Translations under genes and position numbers: made by a program
Assembly: GCA_036555515.1 (NCBI GenBank)
Contig: DATBLC010000264.1
Span: 1 to 64,000 of the forward strand
Source of the DNA: DATACQ01 sp036555515
Lineage (GTDB): Bacteria; Desulfobacterota; Binatia; UBA9968
Direction: 5' to 3'
DNA length: 64,000 nucleotides
The notes under the pieces: generated by a model
What the model was told of the DNA's origin: nothing
Seen by the model: the letters and a program-made list of their open reading frames with translations, nothing else
Databases searched by the model: none
In this document: positions 40,098-49,596 of the stretch, piece by piece
Layout of the letters: each line of letters starts with the position of its first letter
How positions within the stretch are numbered: position 1 is the first letter of the stretch

Positions 40098-42617
40098 CTA
40101 ACACGGCTGTATCGCTCGCTTTAGGAACTCGCCGGTAAATGAGCCCGGTGTCTGAGCGATCTGCTCGGGAACACCCCGGGCCACTACATAGCCCCCCTTT
40201 TCCCCGCCCTCGGGTCCCAGGTCTATAACGTAATCAACGGTTTTGATCACGTCGAGGTCATGCTCGACGATGACCATCGTGTTGCCCTCATCGGTCAAGC
40301 GGTGCAGCACTTCAAGAAGTCTCTTGATGTCGTCGAAATGCAGACCGCTAGTGGGCTCGTCGAGGACGTAGAGTGAACGGCCGGTTGACCGGCGCGCCAG
40401 TTCGCGCGCCAGTTTGACACGTTGCGCCTCGCCGCCGGAGAGCGCCGTGGCCGGCTGGCCCAGCGTCAAGTAACCTAGTCCGACCTCTCTGAGCACTCGC
40501 AGCCGCTCGAAGATAGCCGGAACGGCGCTAAACAGCTCGGCCGCCTGGTTAACGGTAAAATCCAGGATATCCGCGATACTCATTCCTTTGTACTTCACGT
40601 TGAGGGTCTCGCGATTGTAACGCTTACCTTTGCACACATCGCAGGTGACCGACACTTCCGGCAAGAAATACATATCGACTTTTATAACGCCGTCGCCCGC
40701 GCAAGCTTCGCAGCGGCCGCCTTTGGCGTTAAACGAAAAATGTTCCGCCCGGTAACCACGCACGCGCGCTTCCGGCAGTTGGGCGAAGAGGCCGCGCAAA
40801 TGATCGAATATCGCGGTATAAGTGGCGGGGTTGGAACGTGGCGTTCGCCCGATGGGCGTCTGGTCGATGCCGATGACCCGGTCGAAATGCTCCCAGCCGG
40901 TGATCTCGTCGCAGGCGCCGGCCTTCACCTGGGAACGGTTAAAACGCCGCGCCGCGCTGTTGTAGAGAATATCGATGATCAGGCTGCTTTTGCCCGAGCC
41001 GGAAACTCCGGTCACGCAGGTCATCGCGCCCACCGGAATTTCAACCGTAATGTTCTTGAGATTATGTTCGCGCGCGCCTTTGATCACGACAAAGCTCCCC
41101 GTGCCGCGGCGCCGCGGCCCAGGGGCGGTAATCGTTATCGCGCCTGAAAGATAACGCCCCGTCAGGGAATGCTCATCGCGCAGCAGCTCCGCCGGCGGAC
41201 CTTGCGCCACCACCATGCCGCCTTGCACGCCCGCGCCCGGCCCCATGTCGATCACATGATCCGCCGCGAGAATGGACTCCCGGTCGTGCTCTACGACGAT
41301 TAGCGAGTTGCCGGCATCGCGCAGTCGCTTGAGCAGCGCCAACAGTTGCGTATTGTCCCGAGGATGGAGGCCCAGACTGGGCTCGTCTAGAATGTAAAGC
41401 ACGCCGGCAAGCTTCGCGCCGATCTGCGCTGCCAACCGGACTCTTTGCGCTTCGCCAGCCGACAGCGTGAGCGATGGGCGGTCGAGACTCAAGTAGTCGA
41501 GACCGACTTGATTGAGAAACCCGAACCGGCTCGAAATTTCGCCGACGACCTGTCGTGCAATGACACTTTCTCTCGCATCGAACTCGAGGTTTCGGAAAAA
41601 CTCCAGCGCCGCTCGGGCGGACAGTGCCGCCACCTGGGCAATGTTATGCTCGCCGACTCGTACCGCGAGGCTTTCCTTTTTAAGCCGGGTGCCCGCGCAA
41701 GTTTCGCAGGGCTGGCCGGTAACTGCGTCATCGCTCCGGTTGGGCCGTCCCGCGACCGAGCCCGTGCCGCCACACGCCGGGCAGGCACCCTGCGGGCTAT
41801 TGAAGGAAAACAGGGCCGGCGTAATTTCCGGCAGCGTTGCGCCGCATTGCACGCAGGCAAGCTTGAGGCTGAAGAGCATTTGCCGCCGGGCGCCGCCGGC
41901 CACTTGAGCTTCGATTTTCACCACCCGATCGCCGTAACGCGCCGCCGTTTCTAGGGAGTCCCAAAGCCGCTTCTCCACACCGTCGCGTAACGCCAGCCGA
42001 TCCACCACGAGATCGATGGGCTCAGATAAGCGATCCGACAGGGCGGTCGCATCGGAAAGTTCAAGTATCTCATTGCCGATCTTGACACGCGCGAACCCGT
42101 CGCCCGCCAATTCATCGAGGCACTGGCGCCGCGACTCTTGACCCCCCGCCGCGATGGGTGCGAGCACGAGCAGCCGGGTTTGCTCCGGCAGCGCAGCCAC
42201 ACGGTTGGCAATTTGTTCTATGGTAAAGGCAGCGATCGCGGCGCCACACTGCGGGCAGCTCGGCCGGCCGACGCGGGCGAACAAGAGCCTGAGATAGTCG
42301 TAGATCTCAGTAAGCGTGCCTACGGTGGAGCGCGCGGTATAAAAGCCGCAGGATTGCCCAATCGCAATGGCTGGAGAAAGGCCGTCGATGGCGTCCACGT
42401 CCGGCTTTTCGATCTGCCGCAAGAACTGGCGCGCGTCAGCGCTGAGAGATTCGAGGTAACGCCGTTGCCCTTCGGCATAGAGGGTGTCGAAGGCGAGAGT
42501 AGATTTGCCCGACCCGGAAACGCCGGTGATGACCACCAGCCGGTCACGTGGGATTTCCAGGGCGATGTTTTTAAGATTATGAACGCGCGCCCCGGCGACG
42601 ACGATGCTGCGCGCCAT
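40098..42617 (-). CDS. uvrA: Excinuclease ABC subunit A, short form without the insertion domain
   Basis: At 839 residues this is about 100 shorter than usual UvrA (~940). Walker A GVSGSGKST (about 32-40), the UvrB-binding region (~115-245), both signature motifs (LSAGEAQRV and LSGGEAQRV), the second Zn module and a C-terminal VLDEPTSGLH are intact. Between the two CxxC pairs of the first Zn module, CPACGGTG and CETCAGTRL, only ~18 residues remain where UvrA normally carries the ~110-residue insertion domain that helps clamp DNA. The IEQK of canonical UvrA reads IGQS. ATG 42617 matches the family start. AGGA lies upstream. Confidence 0.93.
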   Translation of the reverse strand: MARSIVVAGARVHNLKNIALEIPRDRLVVITGVSGSGKSTLAFDTLYAEGQRRYLESLSADARQFLRQIEKPDVDAIDGLSPAIAIGQSCGFYTARSTVGTLTEIYDYLRLLFARVGRPSCPQCGAAIAAFTIEQIANRVAALPEQTRLLVLAPIAAGGQESRRQCLDELAGDGFARVKIGNEILELSDATALSDRLSEPIDLVVDRLALRDGVEKRLWDSLETAARYGDRVVKIEAQVAGGARRQMLFSLKLACVQCGATLPEITPALFSFNSPQGACPACGGTGSVAGRPNRSDDAVTGQPCETCAGTRLKKESLAVRVGEHNIAQVAALSARAALEFFRNLEFDARESVIARQVVGEISSRFGFLNQVGLDYLSLDRPSLTLSAGEAQRVRLAAQIGAKLAGVLYILDEPSLGLHPRDNTQLLALLKRLRDAGNSLIVVEHDRESILAADHVIDMGPGAGVQGGMVVAQGPPAELLRDEHSLTGRYLSGAITITAPGPRRRGTGSFVVIKGAREHNLKNITVEIPVGAMTCVTGVSGSGKSSLIIDILYNSAARRFNRSQVKAGACDEITGWEHFDRVIGIDQTPIGRTPRSNPATYTAIFDHLRGLFAQLPEARVRGYRAEHFSFNAKGGRCEACAGDGVIKVDMYFLPEVSVTCDVCKGKRYNRETLNVKYKGMSIADILDFTVNQAAELFSAVPAIFERLRVLREVGLGYLTLGQPATALSGGEAQRVKLARELARRSTGRSLYVLDEPTSGLHFDDIKRLLEVLHRLTDEGNTMVIVEHDLDVIKTVDYVIDLGPEGGEKGGYVVARGVPEQIAQTPGSFTGEFLKRAIQPC

Positions 42618-42720
42618 CCGAAGTCCTAAGAGTTTTCCAGCTGGTTTCTCATAAACCCATTGCGCAGGCGTGAAAGGCGGCAATGAAATATTGTAACATT
42701 GGACGGCATATGAGTATTTT

Positions 42721-44076
42721 TCACCAGCCTGCGAGTTCCTTGAGTTTGTCTTCGATGATGGCCCGGTACTCGTTGAGCCGCTCCGTCGAGGAGGCCTCAA
42801 AGCGCAGCACAAGCGCCGGCTGCGTATTCGAGGCGCGAATGAGTCCCCACCCCTCAGCGAATTTCACCCGCGCCCCGTCCACGTCGATGACCTCGTAGTG
42901 CCGACGGAAATATTCCGTCGCTTTGCGGGCGAGCGCGAACTTTTTATCATCGGGGCAGTCCACGCGCAGCTCCGGTGTCGAAACGCTTTTGGGCAGATCG
43001 TCAAGCAACGCGGACAGCGGGCGGTCCGAGCGCGCGAGAATTTCCAGGAGTCTGAGCGAAGCGTAGATCGCGTCGTCATAACCGAAATAGCGTTCCTTAA
43101 AAAACATGTGGCCGCTCATCTCGCCGGCCAGCAGCGCCTGGGTCTCTTTCATTTTCGCCTTGAGCAGCGAATGGCCCGCCTTCCACATGATCGGCGTGCC
43201 GTTGTGTTTGGCGATGTCATCGTAGAGCCGCTGCGAGCATTTGACTTCCGAGATCACGACGGCCTTGGGATTACGCCCGAGCACGTCGCGAGCGAACAAC
43301 ACTAGCAACTCATCGCCCCAGAGAATATTGCCCTTTTCATCAACGACGCCGATGCGGTCGGCGTCGCCGTCGTAGGCGATGCCGACGTCGGCATGTTCTT
43401 CCCGGACTTTGTCAATCAACATCGTCAGGTTTTCCGGCACCGTCGGATCCGGATGGTGCAGCGGAAAGCGGCCATCGGGCGTGCAGGCGATTTCCCAAAC
43501 CGCGCAGCCAAGTCGGCGAAATAGCGGCGGCGCCACCGGCCCTCCCACGCCGCTGCCGGCATCGACGACGACTTTGAGAGGGCGCCTGAGTTGCGCCACG
43601 TCGGATAAGAGATATTTGTGGTAAGGCGGCACGATCTCATAGCGCTCGACCGCGCCGCCGCCGATTTCGTGGAACTGGCGACGATCCATTTTGGCGCGAA
43701 TGTCCTCAATCTGCGCTCCGTAAACCGTGTCTTTGCCCAGACATATTTTGAACCCGTTGTATTCGGACGGATTATGGCTCGCGGTGACTTGAATGCCGCC
43801 GTCGGCGTCGAGATGATACAACGAAAAATAAAGCAGCGGCGTCGGACAAACGCCGATATCGTAAACATGCAGACCGGCGACCATCAGGCCCTCGATCACC
43901 GCCTCTGCATAAGGATCGGATGTGACCCGGCAATCGCGGCCGACGCTAACCCGCCGACCGCCACGCTCTGCTATCGCCGTGCCATGGACCTTGCCGAGCA
44001 GCAACGCGAATTTCCCGTCAATATCCTTTTCCGCCAGGCCTCGAATGTCGTATTCACGAAAAATCGCTGGATTCAT
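42721..44076 (-). CDS. Phosphomannomutase/phosphoglucomutase (AlgC-like)
   Basis: This 451-residue alpha-D-phosphohexomutase interconverts hexose 6- and 1-phosphates for surface polysaccharide synthesis. The N-terminus is FREYDIRGLA, the phosphoserine loop VTASHNPSEYNG (Ser100) and the Mg loop YDGDADRIGVV, with the sugar loop GEMSGHMFF and the phosphate loop RASNTQPALVLRFEA. The start overlaps the pdxA stop by 4 nt (ATGA), with GAGCGGG upstream. Confidence 0.94.
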   Translation of the reverse strand: MNPAIFREYDIRGLAEKDIDGKFALLLGKVHGTAIAERGGRRVSVGRDCRVTSDPYAEAVIEGLMVAGLHVYDIGVCPTPLLYFSLYHLDADGGIQVTASHNPSEYNGFKICLGKDTVYGAQIEDIRAKMDRRQFHEIGGGAVERYEIVPPYHKYLLSDVAQLRRPLKVVVDAGSGVGGPVAPPLFRRLGCAVWEIACTPDGRFPLHHPDPTVPENLTMLIDKVREEHADVGIAYDGDADRIGVVDEKGNILWGDELLVLFARDVLGRNPKAVVISEVKCSQRLYDDIAKHNGTPIMWKAGHSLLKAKMKETQALLAGEMSGHMFFKERYFGYDDAIYASLRLLEILARSDRPLSALLDDLPKSVSTPELRVDCPDDKKFALARKATEYFRRHYEVIDVDGARVKFAEGWGLIRASNTQPALVLRFEASSTERLNEYRAIIEDKLKELAGW

Positions 44077-45149
44077 TCCCGCTCTGCCTTTCTCTCCAGC
44101 CGCTTATTTACGCGCGCCAGCCGCGCCGCCAACAGAATTGCCTCTTTCATGCTCGACGCGTCGGCCTTCCCTTTTCCGGCGATATCGTAGGCCGTGCCAT
44201 GATCCACCGAGGTGCGGACAAACGGCGGACCAAGTGTCAGTGCCACCCCGCCGAAGAAATGATGCAGCTTTAGCGGGATCAACCCCTGGTCGTGATACAT
44301 GCACACCACGGCATCATAATCCCCTCGGGCGGCGTGATGAAACAGGCTGTCAGCAGGAAACGGGCCGCTGACTGCGACGCCTTTCATTGCCGCTGCTTTG
44401 ACCGCTGGACCGATAACTCTGATCTCTTCGTCTCCGAAAATTCCCTCTTCGCCGCCATGAGGATTCAAGGCCGCCACGGCGATGCGCGGGCGTTCAATGC
44501 CAAAAAAATCTGCGAGACTCCGGTGCACTAACTCGATGGTGGTTTGAATACTATCGATACTAAGGGCGCGCGGAACTTTGTTGAAAGCTATATGGCCGGT
44601 CACTGGCACAACGCGTAGTTTGCGCCCCACCAACATCATACGGCACTCGCGGGTGCGGCTCAGTTCGGCGAGCAATTCCGTGTGGCCGGGGTAATTATAG
44701 CCAGCGTCGATAAGAATGCTCTTGCTGATAGGCGCCGTTGCGATAGCGTCGGCGAGCCCCATCAATGCCAGTTTCGCCGCAACGCTGATATAGCGGAAGG
44801 CAGCGTGCCCGCCCGCCCTGGACGGCATGCCCGGACGCGACTCCGCCGCCTTCAGAGAGGACAACGAGCAAACCACCATTCCGGCGCCGCCGTTGAGCAT
44901 CGGCAACAGCGGCTCTCTCTGGCTCCAACGAATGAGTTTGAGATGAGTTTTGCCGCGCCGGCTCGTGCGCTCCAACACTTCCCAATCGCCCAGGACCAAC
45001 GGGCGGCAGTTTTTTTTAATCACCGGGTCGGCCAGCGCTTTGAGAACCACCTCGGGCCCGATGCCCGCGGGATCGCCCATCGTTACGGCCACAATAGGTT
45101 TACGCAACCGCATCTGCCGGCGAGCGCCAGCGCTTAAGGTTTTTCGCAT
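44073..45149 (-). CDS. pdxA: 4-hydroxythreonine-4-phosphate dehydrogenase
   Basis: This 358-residue PdxA oxidises 4-phosphohydroxy-L-threonine in pyridoxal phosphate synthesis. Segments seen: VTMGDPAGIGPEV, the metal His in GHTELLAEL, VTGHIAFNKV, ALNPHGGEEGIFG and the metal site MYHDQGLIPLK, then TSVDHGTAYDIAGKGKA. I take ATG 45149, because the upstream in-frame codon is TTG. Its position after surA follows the conserved surA-pdxA order. Confidence 0.95.
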   Translation of the reverse strand: MRKTLSAGARRQMRLRKPIVAVTMGDPAGIGPEVVLKALADPVIKKNCRPLVLGDWEVLERTSRRGKTHLKLIRWSQREPLLPMLNGGAGMVVCSLSSLKAAESRPGMPSRAGGHAAFRYISVAAKLALMGLADAIATAPISKSILIDAGYNYPGHTELLAELSRTRECRMMLVGRKLRVVPVTGHIAFNKVPRALSIDSIQTTIELVHRSLADFFGIERPRIAVAALNPHGGEEGIFGDEEIRVIGPAVKAAAMKGVAVSGPFPADSLFHHAARGDYDAVVCMYHDQGLIPLKLHHFFGGVALTLGPPFVRTSVDHGTAYDIAGKGKADASSMKEAILLAARLARVNKRLERKAERE

Positions 45150-45179
45150 CCCCGTCCGCAAGATAAAGAAACAATGGTA

Positions 45180-46514
45180 TCAGGGCTTTTTGCTTGAGAA
45201 AGGATTCAGCGTGTCGACAACTGAAGAGAAAAAGCCGCCGGACTTCTTTGAATCCGAGCCGGACGCACCGTCACTGGATTTTTCCAGCGGGGGAGAGAGC
45301 ACATCCGGCGCGTCGTCAACGCGCTCGGTGGCAAAGAGCGGCGCGCCGAAAACGCTGACTATACTCTTGTCAGCCAACGGGCCTTTAGGATCAAGTTCAT
45401 CAAGCGGGGTTTCCTTGATGACGTAGGAAAGCGGATTGAAGTAACTCAAAAACGTCCGCTCCTGGCGGTTGGTCCGCGTGGATTTGGCGATCAGGGAATC
45501 CATGGTCCCTTCCTTGGATTCCTCGGGTTTAAAGACGACGCCGGCCAGTTTGACGTCGACGCGATGCTTTCTGCGTAGATCGGTTTTAAGCCACTTCAGA
45601 AAGCGCTCCTCCAGGGCTTTCCCGGCGAGCTCAGCTTTGATCTTCGGCGCCGCCGACGAAAGCGGTTCCACGGCGCCGCTCACCCGCGCCTCCAACTTTA
45701 CGATATGATAGCCCATGGTAGTGCGAAATGGCTCGCTAACTTGTCCCACGGCAAGCTTCTCAAAAGCGGTCTCATCGAGGCCCGCGATCAATGTGCCGCG
45801 ATTCACCCAGCCGATGTCGCCGCCGTCGCCGCGGCCCGCGCCTTCAGAAAACTCCCCCGCCAACTTGGCGAAATCCTCCCCGGCTTTGATTCGTCCATAA
45901 ATTTCCGTTGTCTTCGCCAGTGTGGTCTGGACGACTTCCGGTGCGGCGTTTTCTGAGAGTGAAAGAAGGATATGGCGAATGCGCGCCCGATCCCCGGTGC
46001 GGAAATTTTTCGAGTTGATCTGGTAATAGCGCTCGACATCCGCGTCGGTAACGCTGATCTTGCTTCGCACCTGGCGCCGCACCAGCTCGCTTTTCGCCAG
46101 CTCGTTTTTGACCGATTCCTTGTAGCCGTCGAGAGTCATTCCTTCGCGGGCCAACGCCATTTTAAAATCGCTCTCCGATAGCCGGTTGTTCTTCTTGACC
46201 TCTTCTATATACTGCTCGACATCCTCGCTGGTAACCGTTATACCCGCTCCCCGAATCTCGGCATCCAGAAGCTTTTCGGTGATGAATTGCTCAAGTACGT
46301 CGCTGTCGCTTTGATTGATGCGGTTGAGATCTCCCGTCGGAAATTCCACTTTTAGTTTGCGTTTGGCGTATTCCTCGACATTGCGCAGCGTGTAGGGCTC
46401 TCCGTCGATAACCGCGATCAATCGATCGACAACACGGGCCGACAACGTTGTCGGCAAAACGGCTATGACGATGAGCAAAAAGAAACGGCTCTTGGCGATT
46501 AAATGCCTCGGCAT
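45180..46514 (-). CDS. surA: Periplasmic peptidyl-prolyl isomerase SurA-like chaperone
   Basis: This 444-residue exported chaperone has a signal peptide (1-26, ending LSAR), then the SurA N-domain (RLIAVIDGEPYTLRNVEEYAKR) and helices to about residue 170. One parvulin domain follows (RARIRHILLSLSEN, FAKLAGEFSEGAGRGDGGDIGWVNRG, GYHIVKL). E. coli SurA has two parvulin repeats, this one has a single repeat. The final ~110 residues (FNPLSYVIKETPLDELDPKGP to SSKKP) are low-complexity and unlike SurA, function unknown. Confidence 0.9.
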   Translation of the reverse strand: MPRHLIAKSRFFLLIVIAVLPTTLSARVVDRLIAVIDGEPYTLRNVEEYAKRKLKVEFPTGDLNRINQSDSDVLEQFITEKLLDAEIRGAGITVTSEDVEQYIEEVKKNNRLSESDFKMALAREGMTLDGYKESVKNELAKSELVRRQVRSKISVTDADVERYYQINSKNFRTGDRARIRHILLSLSENAAPEVVQTTLAKTTEIYGRIKAGEDFAKLAGEFSEGAGRGDGGDIGWVNRGTLIAGLDETAFEKLAVGQVSEPFRTTMGYHIVKLEARVSGAVEPLSSAAPKIKAELAGKALEERFLKWLKTDLRRKHRVDVKLAGVVFKPEESKEGTMDSLIAKSTRTNRQERTFLSYFNPLSYVIKETPLDELDPKGPLADKSIVSVFGAPLFATERVDDAPDVLSPPLEKSSDGASGSDSKKSGGFFSSVVDTLNPFSSKKP

Positions 46515-46663
46515 AGGAGGACCCCACCCGTCGAAACAGAATAATCTCCGTCAAGAAGTAACACATCCGGTTTTCAAAACCAAACGACACCGTTGCGTAA
46601 TCGGCGCGTCCCATCCCCCACGGTGGTGGTAACGCACCGGAGCCCGCGACGCAACTGCGGAAA

Positions 46664-47587
46664 TTAGCCGGGGTTGTGGGCTCTGAGGTAAAAGGAAATA
46701 TCTAAATACTTCTCTACGGGCGGTACGGGCGATTTAAGCCGGCCCGTCTCGGCGCGCAACGCGAGTACTGCGGTTATTCCTGGGATATTAGGCTCCGCGC
46801 GGGGATAGAGACCGTAAAGGGGGTCCAAAAGGGCAGCGAGCGTCTTCTCGGCGCGGGTTTCGTTGAGGCCCGCATGCTGGTTGAGAAGACGCAAGCAAGC
46901 GTGGCGATTGGCGCGATCAAAGCACCACTGCGTCGCCGCGACATAAGCTCGAATATAATTGACAAGCGCTTCTTGATTTTCTCTCGCCCAACGTCGCACC
47001 GCGGCACCGCAGGTGGCCTGATAGACAGGCTCAATGCCGTCGCCCCGCGCCAGCAGATGGCAGCCCGACTCCAAGGCGTCTTCAACATAGGGCGACGTCA
47101 ATAAAGTCGCCGCGATTCTCTTCTCCAATAGCGCGCTATAGCGCCGCTCCCATCCGCCGACCTCAATGAGAGTGTAGTCCTCAGGCCCCAGACCGTTGGC
47201 GCGAAGAAACTTATCCAACAAAAAGACAAAACCCGTGCTTCTGGAATCGACGCCCAACGATTGCCCCCTAAGACTTTCAACGTCGCGATATCCTTCACCA
47301 GCGACCACGCTCATCAGACCGCTGTGCAGGCCCATGAAAAGAAAAAGATCCGACCGCGTTTTACCCTCCACTGCCGCGACGACGTCGTCCGCTGCTGGGT
47401 GGCCGATTTCGAACTGACCGGCTTCAAGCGCCGCGATCAGAAAGTCCGAACCCGGAGTATAGGTGGCTTCGACTTCAAGGCCATGACTGGCGAAAATTCC
47501 GTACTCCATCGCCGCATGGACCGGCAGATTATAAGCCGCGCGAAATTGGATCAGTCGAAGTTTTTGCCGTCGTTGGTTAGCCGACAT
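46664..47587 (-). CDS. NMT1/THI5-like binding-protein homologue without signal peptide
   Basis: This 307-residue protein has the fold of NMT1-type substrate-binding proteins: RLIQFRAAYNLPVHAAMEYGIFASHGLEVE, FEIGHPAADDVVAA, SLRGQSLGVDSRSTGFVF and IAATLLTSPYVEDALE. Unlike the other binding proteins here, its N-terminus (MSANQRRQKLR) is charged and shows no signal peptide. It may be cytoplasmic, for example an enzyme or sensor derived from the fold, or the leader may be lost. It diverges from the ABC permease at 47694. Confidence 0.8.
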   Translation of the reverse strand: MSANQRRQKLRLIQFRAAYNLPVHAAMEYGIFASHGLEVEATYTPGSDFLIAALEAGQFEIGHPAADDVVAAVEGKTRSDLFLFMGLHSGLMSVVAGEGYRDVESLRGQSLGVDSRSTGFVFLLDKFLRANGLGPEDYTLIEVGGWERRYSALLEKRIAATLLTSPYVEDALESGCHLLARGDGIEPVYQATCGAAVRRWARENQEALVNYIRAYVAATQWCFDRANRHACLRLLNQHAGLNETRAEKTLAALLDPLYGLYPRAEPNIPGITAVLALRAETGRLKSPVPPVEKYLDISFYLRAHNPG

Positions 47588-47693
47588 CACATAGTTCCCT
47601 TGACATCAGCTTGACGATTCGATACCGAAGGGTTGCCATAGCTCATCAGCCATAACTCTTACTTGACAGTCCATGTAACGGGAAGTCGAAAAA

Positions 47694-48482
47694 ATGAACC
47701 ACGGCGAAGGCGGCGACCTTTTCGGCAACGCAAAGTGGTCCATACTCTTTTTTCTCGGTCTCGTCGCTCTTTGGCAACTCCTCCTGCCTTTCTCAAACGT
47801 GCCCAACTACCTCCTTCCCACGCCGCTTGCCATCGTCGAGGAATTCGGCAAAAAGGGCGGCCTGATTATCAAACATTTGATTCCGACATTCAACGAAACG
47901 GTCTTGGGTTTTCTTATCGGCGCCATCGTCGGCATTGGTTCCGGCCTTGGCATCGTCTATTCTCGATTTCTCTGGGTAACCATTTATCCGGCGCTCGTCG
48001 TCATCGGTTCGATTCCGAGAATCGCCATTACTCCACTGATTTTGATCTGGTTGGGTATTGACAGTCTTTGGTCCAAGGTCACCATTGCTTTTCTGACCGC
48101 GTTTTTTCCCATGGTGGTGAATTCCGTCGTCGGCTTTGCGCAAATCGAAAATGACATGTTAGATTTGGCCAAAACCATGGGCATGAGCCGTTGGACCGAA
48201 TTTAAAAAAATTCGCCTGCCCAACTCGGTGCCGTACTTGTTCGCCGGTTTTAAGGCCTCCATCGCGCTCGCCGTCATCGGCGCCGTGGTCGCCGAATTCG
48301 TTGCCGGACAAAAGGGTCTGGGTTACCTCATCATCGTCGCAAATAACGACATGAACTCCGCGCTGATCTTCGCCTCGATCATCGTTCTTTCGATGATGTC
48401 GCTGGCATTATTCGGGGTCATCGTTGGATTGGAAAAAAGGCTGATGCCCTGGCGCCGGGGCGTTCAGCCCACGGAGACTTAA
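47694..48482 (+). CDS. ABC transporter permease, SsuC/TauC type
   Basis: This 262-residue inner-membrane permease has about six helices and the coupling loop MLDLAKTMGMSRWTEFKKIRLPNSVPYLFAG, typical of sulfonate/nitrate/taurine importers (BPD_transp_1). It leads a + strand operon with a binding protein 21 bp downstream and the ATPase after that. The start at ATG 47694 is plausible but no strong SD is present. Confidence 0.93.
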   Translation: MNHGEGGDLFGNAKWSILFFLGLVALWQLLLPFSNVPNYLLPTPLAIVEEFGKKGGLIIKHLIPTFNETVLGFLIGAIVGIGSGLGIVYSRFLWVTIYPALVVIGSIPRIAITPLILIWLGIDSLWSKVTIAFLTAFFPMVVNSVVGFAQIENDMLDLAKTMGMSRWTEFKKIRLPNSVPYLFAGFKASIALAVIGAVVAEFVAGQKGLGYLIIVANNDMNSALIFASIIVLSMMSLALFGVIVGLEKRLMPWRRGVQPTET

Positions 48483-48503
48483 ACGGGCGCAAGGAGAAAG
48501 GTT

Positions 48504-49505
48504 ATGAAGATCACGTTGACTCGTTTCGCTTTCTTGCTGCTGGCGGGCGCGACTCTGGCCAGCCCAGCCCGGGGCGCCGCGGTGGCGGAGGAGGTCAAAG
48601 TTCAGCTGGATTGGATTCTTGGCGGCAAACATGTGCCGTTCTTTGTCGCCCGCGATCGAGGCCATTTCAGGGGCAAAGGTCTGGAAGTAAGACTACTCGA
48701 AGGGCGCGGCTCGCTGCAGCCGGCGCAGTTCGTCGATACCAAGCAAGCGGATTACGGCTACGGCGACTTGATCACCGCCGTTCAAGTCATGGCCAAAGGC
48801 GGCAAGAACCGAGCCATCGGCACCGGCATGGTCTTTCAAGGGGGTGGATATATCTTCCTCGAAGAGTCGGGAATCAAAGTGCCGAAAGATCTCGAAGGCA
48901 AAAGCTTCGGCACGACGCCAGGCGATTTCGGCCAGGTTCTCTTGCCGGCGCTCGGCGCCGCCGCAAAATTCGATCACACCAAAGTCATTATCAAGAACAT
49001 CGACGCCGCCGTGCGCACGCCCGCGTTCTTCGAACGCAAGATCGATTTTCTCGCCGGTGCCCGGGGTTCGAGCGTGCCGCGCATGGCCGTCGTTGCCAAA
49101 CGCCAGAACAGAAAAATCGGCTATCTTTATTTCAGGGACATGGGAATCAATTCCTACGGCCACGTCATTCAAGTGCACGAAGAGCGCATCAAGACCAACC
49201 CGGACCAGATCAAGCGCTTCATGGCCGCGCTGATGGACGCGTGGGAATGGTCCATAAAAAATCCGCAACAAGCTCTGGATATTTTCATGACCGCCAACCC
49301 GGAAAAGGACCGGGAAATCACCGCCGCTGAAATGCAGGACGGCCTGGGCGATATTCAAGATCCTGAGACCAAACAGTTCGGCCTCGGATACATGAAAGAG
49401 GCGATGATGAAACGGTCAGGAGAACTGGCCAACAAATATGCCGGTTTGGACAAGCCCATCGACTACAAGATGATCTACACGAACCAGTTCATTCCCAAGA
49501 ACTAA
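48504..49505 (+). CDS. ABC transporter substrate-binding protein, NMT1/SsuA type
   Basis: This 333-residue periplasmic binding protein has a signal peptide (about 1-26, ending RGAAVA), followed by VKVQLDWILGGKHVPFFVARDRGHFRGKGLEV, the opening of NMT1-type proteins that bind pyrimidine- or sulfonate-like ligands. DLEGKSFGTTPGDFG forms the second lobe hinge. CAAGGAG upstream supports the ATG. It is the dedicated receptor of the permease at 47694 and ATPase at 49597. Confidence 0.92.
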   Translation: MKITLTRFAFLLLAGATLASPARGAAVAEEVKVQLDWILGGKHVPFFVARDRGHFRGKGLEVRLLEGRGSLQPAQFVDTKQADYGYGDLITAVQVMAKGGKNRAIGTGMVFQGGGYIFLEESGIKVPKDLEGKSFGTTPGDFGQVLLPALGAAAKFDHTKVIIKNIDAAVRTPAFFERKIDFLAGARGSSVPRMAVVAKRQNRKIGYLYFRDMGINSYGHVIQVHEERIKTNPDQIKRFMAALMDAWEWSIKNPQQALDIFMTANPEKDREITAAEMQDGLGDIQDPETKQFGLGYMKEAMMKRSGELANKYAGLDKPIDYKMIYTNQFIPKN

Positions 49506-49596
49506 GATCGATAAGGCTTGGAGGATAGCTTTGCGTCAGCGTCCTGGTTCGACCCTTTCGAAATCGGTAAAGCGTTAGACGGAACGGCACGAACCC

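Noticed and set aside
47591..47693. Several TTGACA-like hexamers in the divergent gap as promoters
   Set aside because: None is followed at 16-18 bp by an acceptable -10 hexamer.
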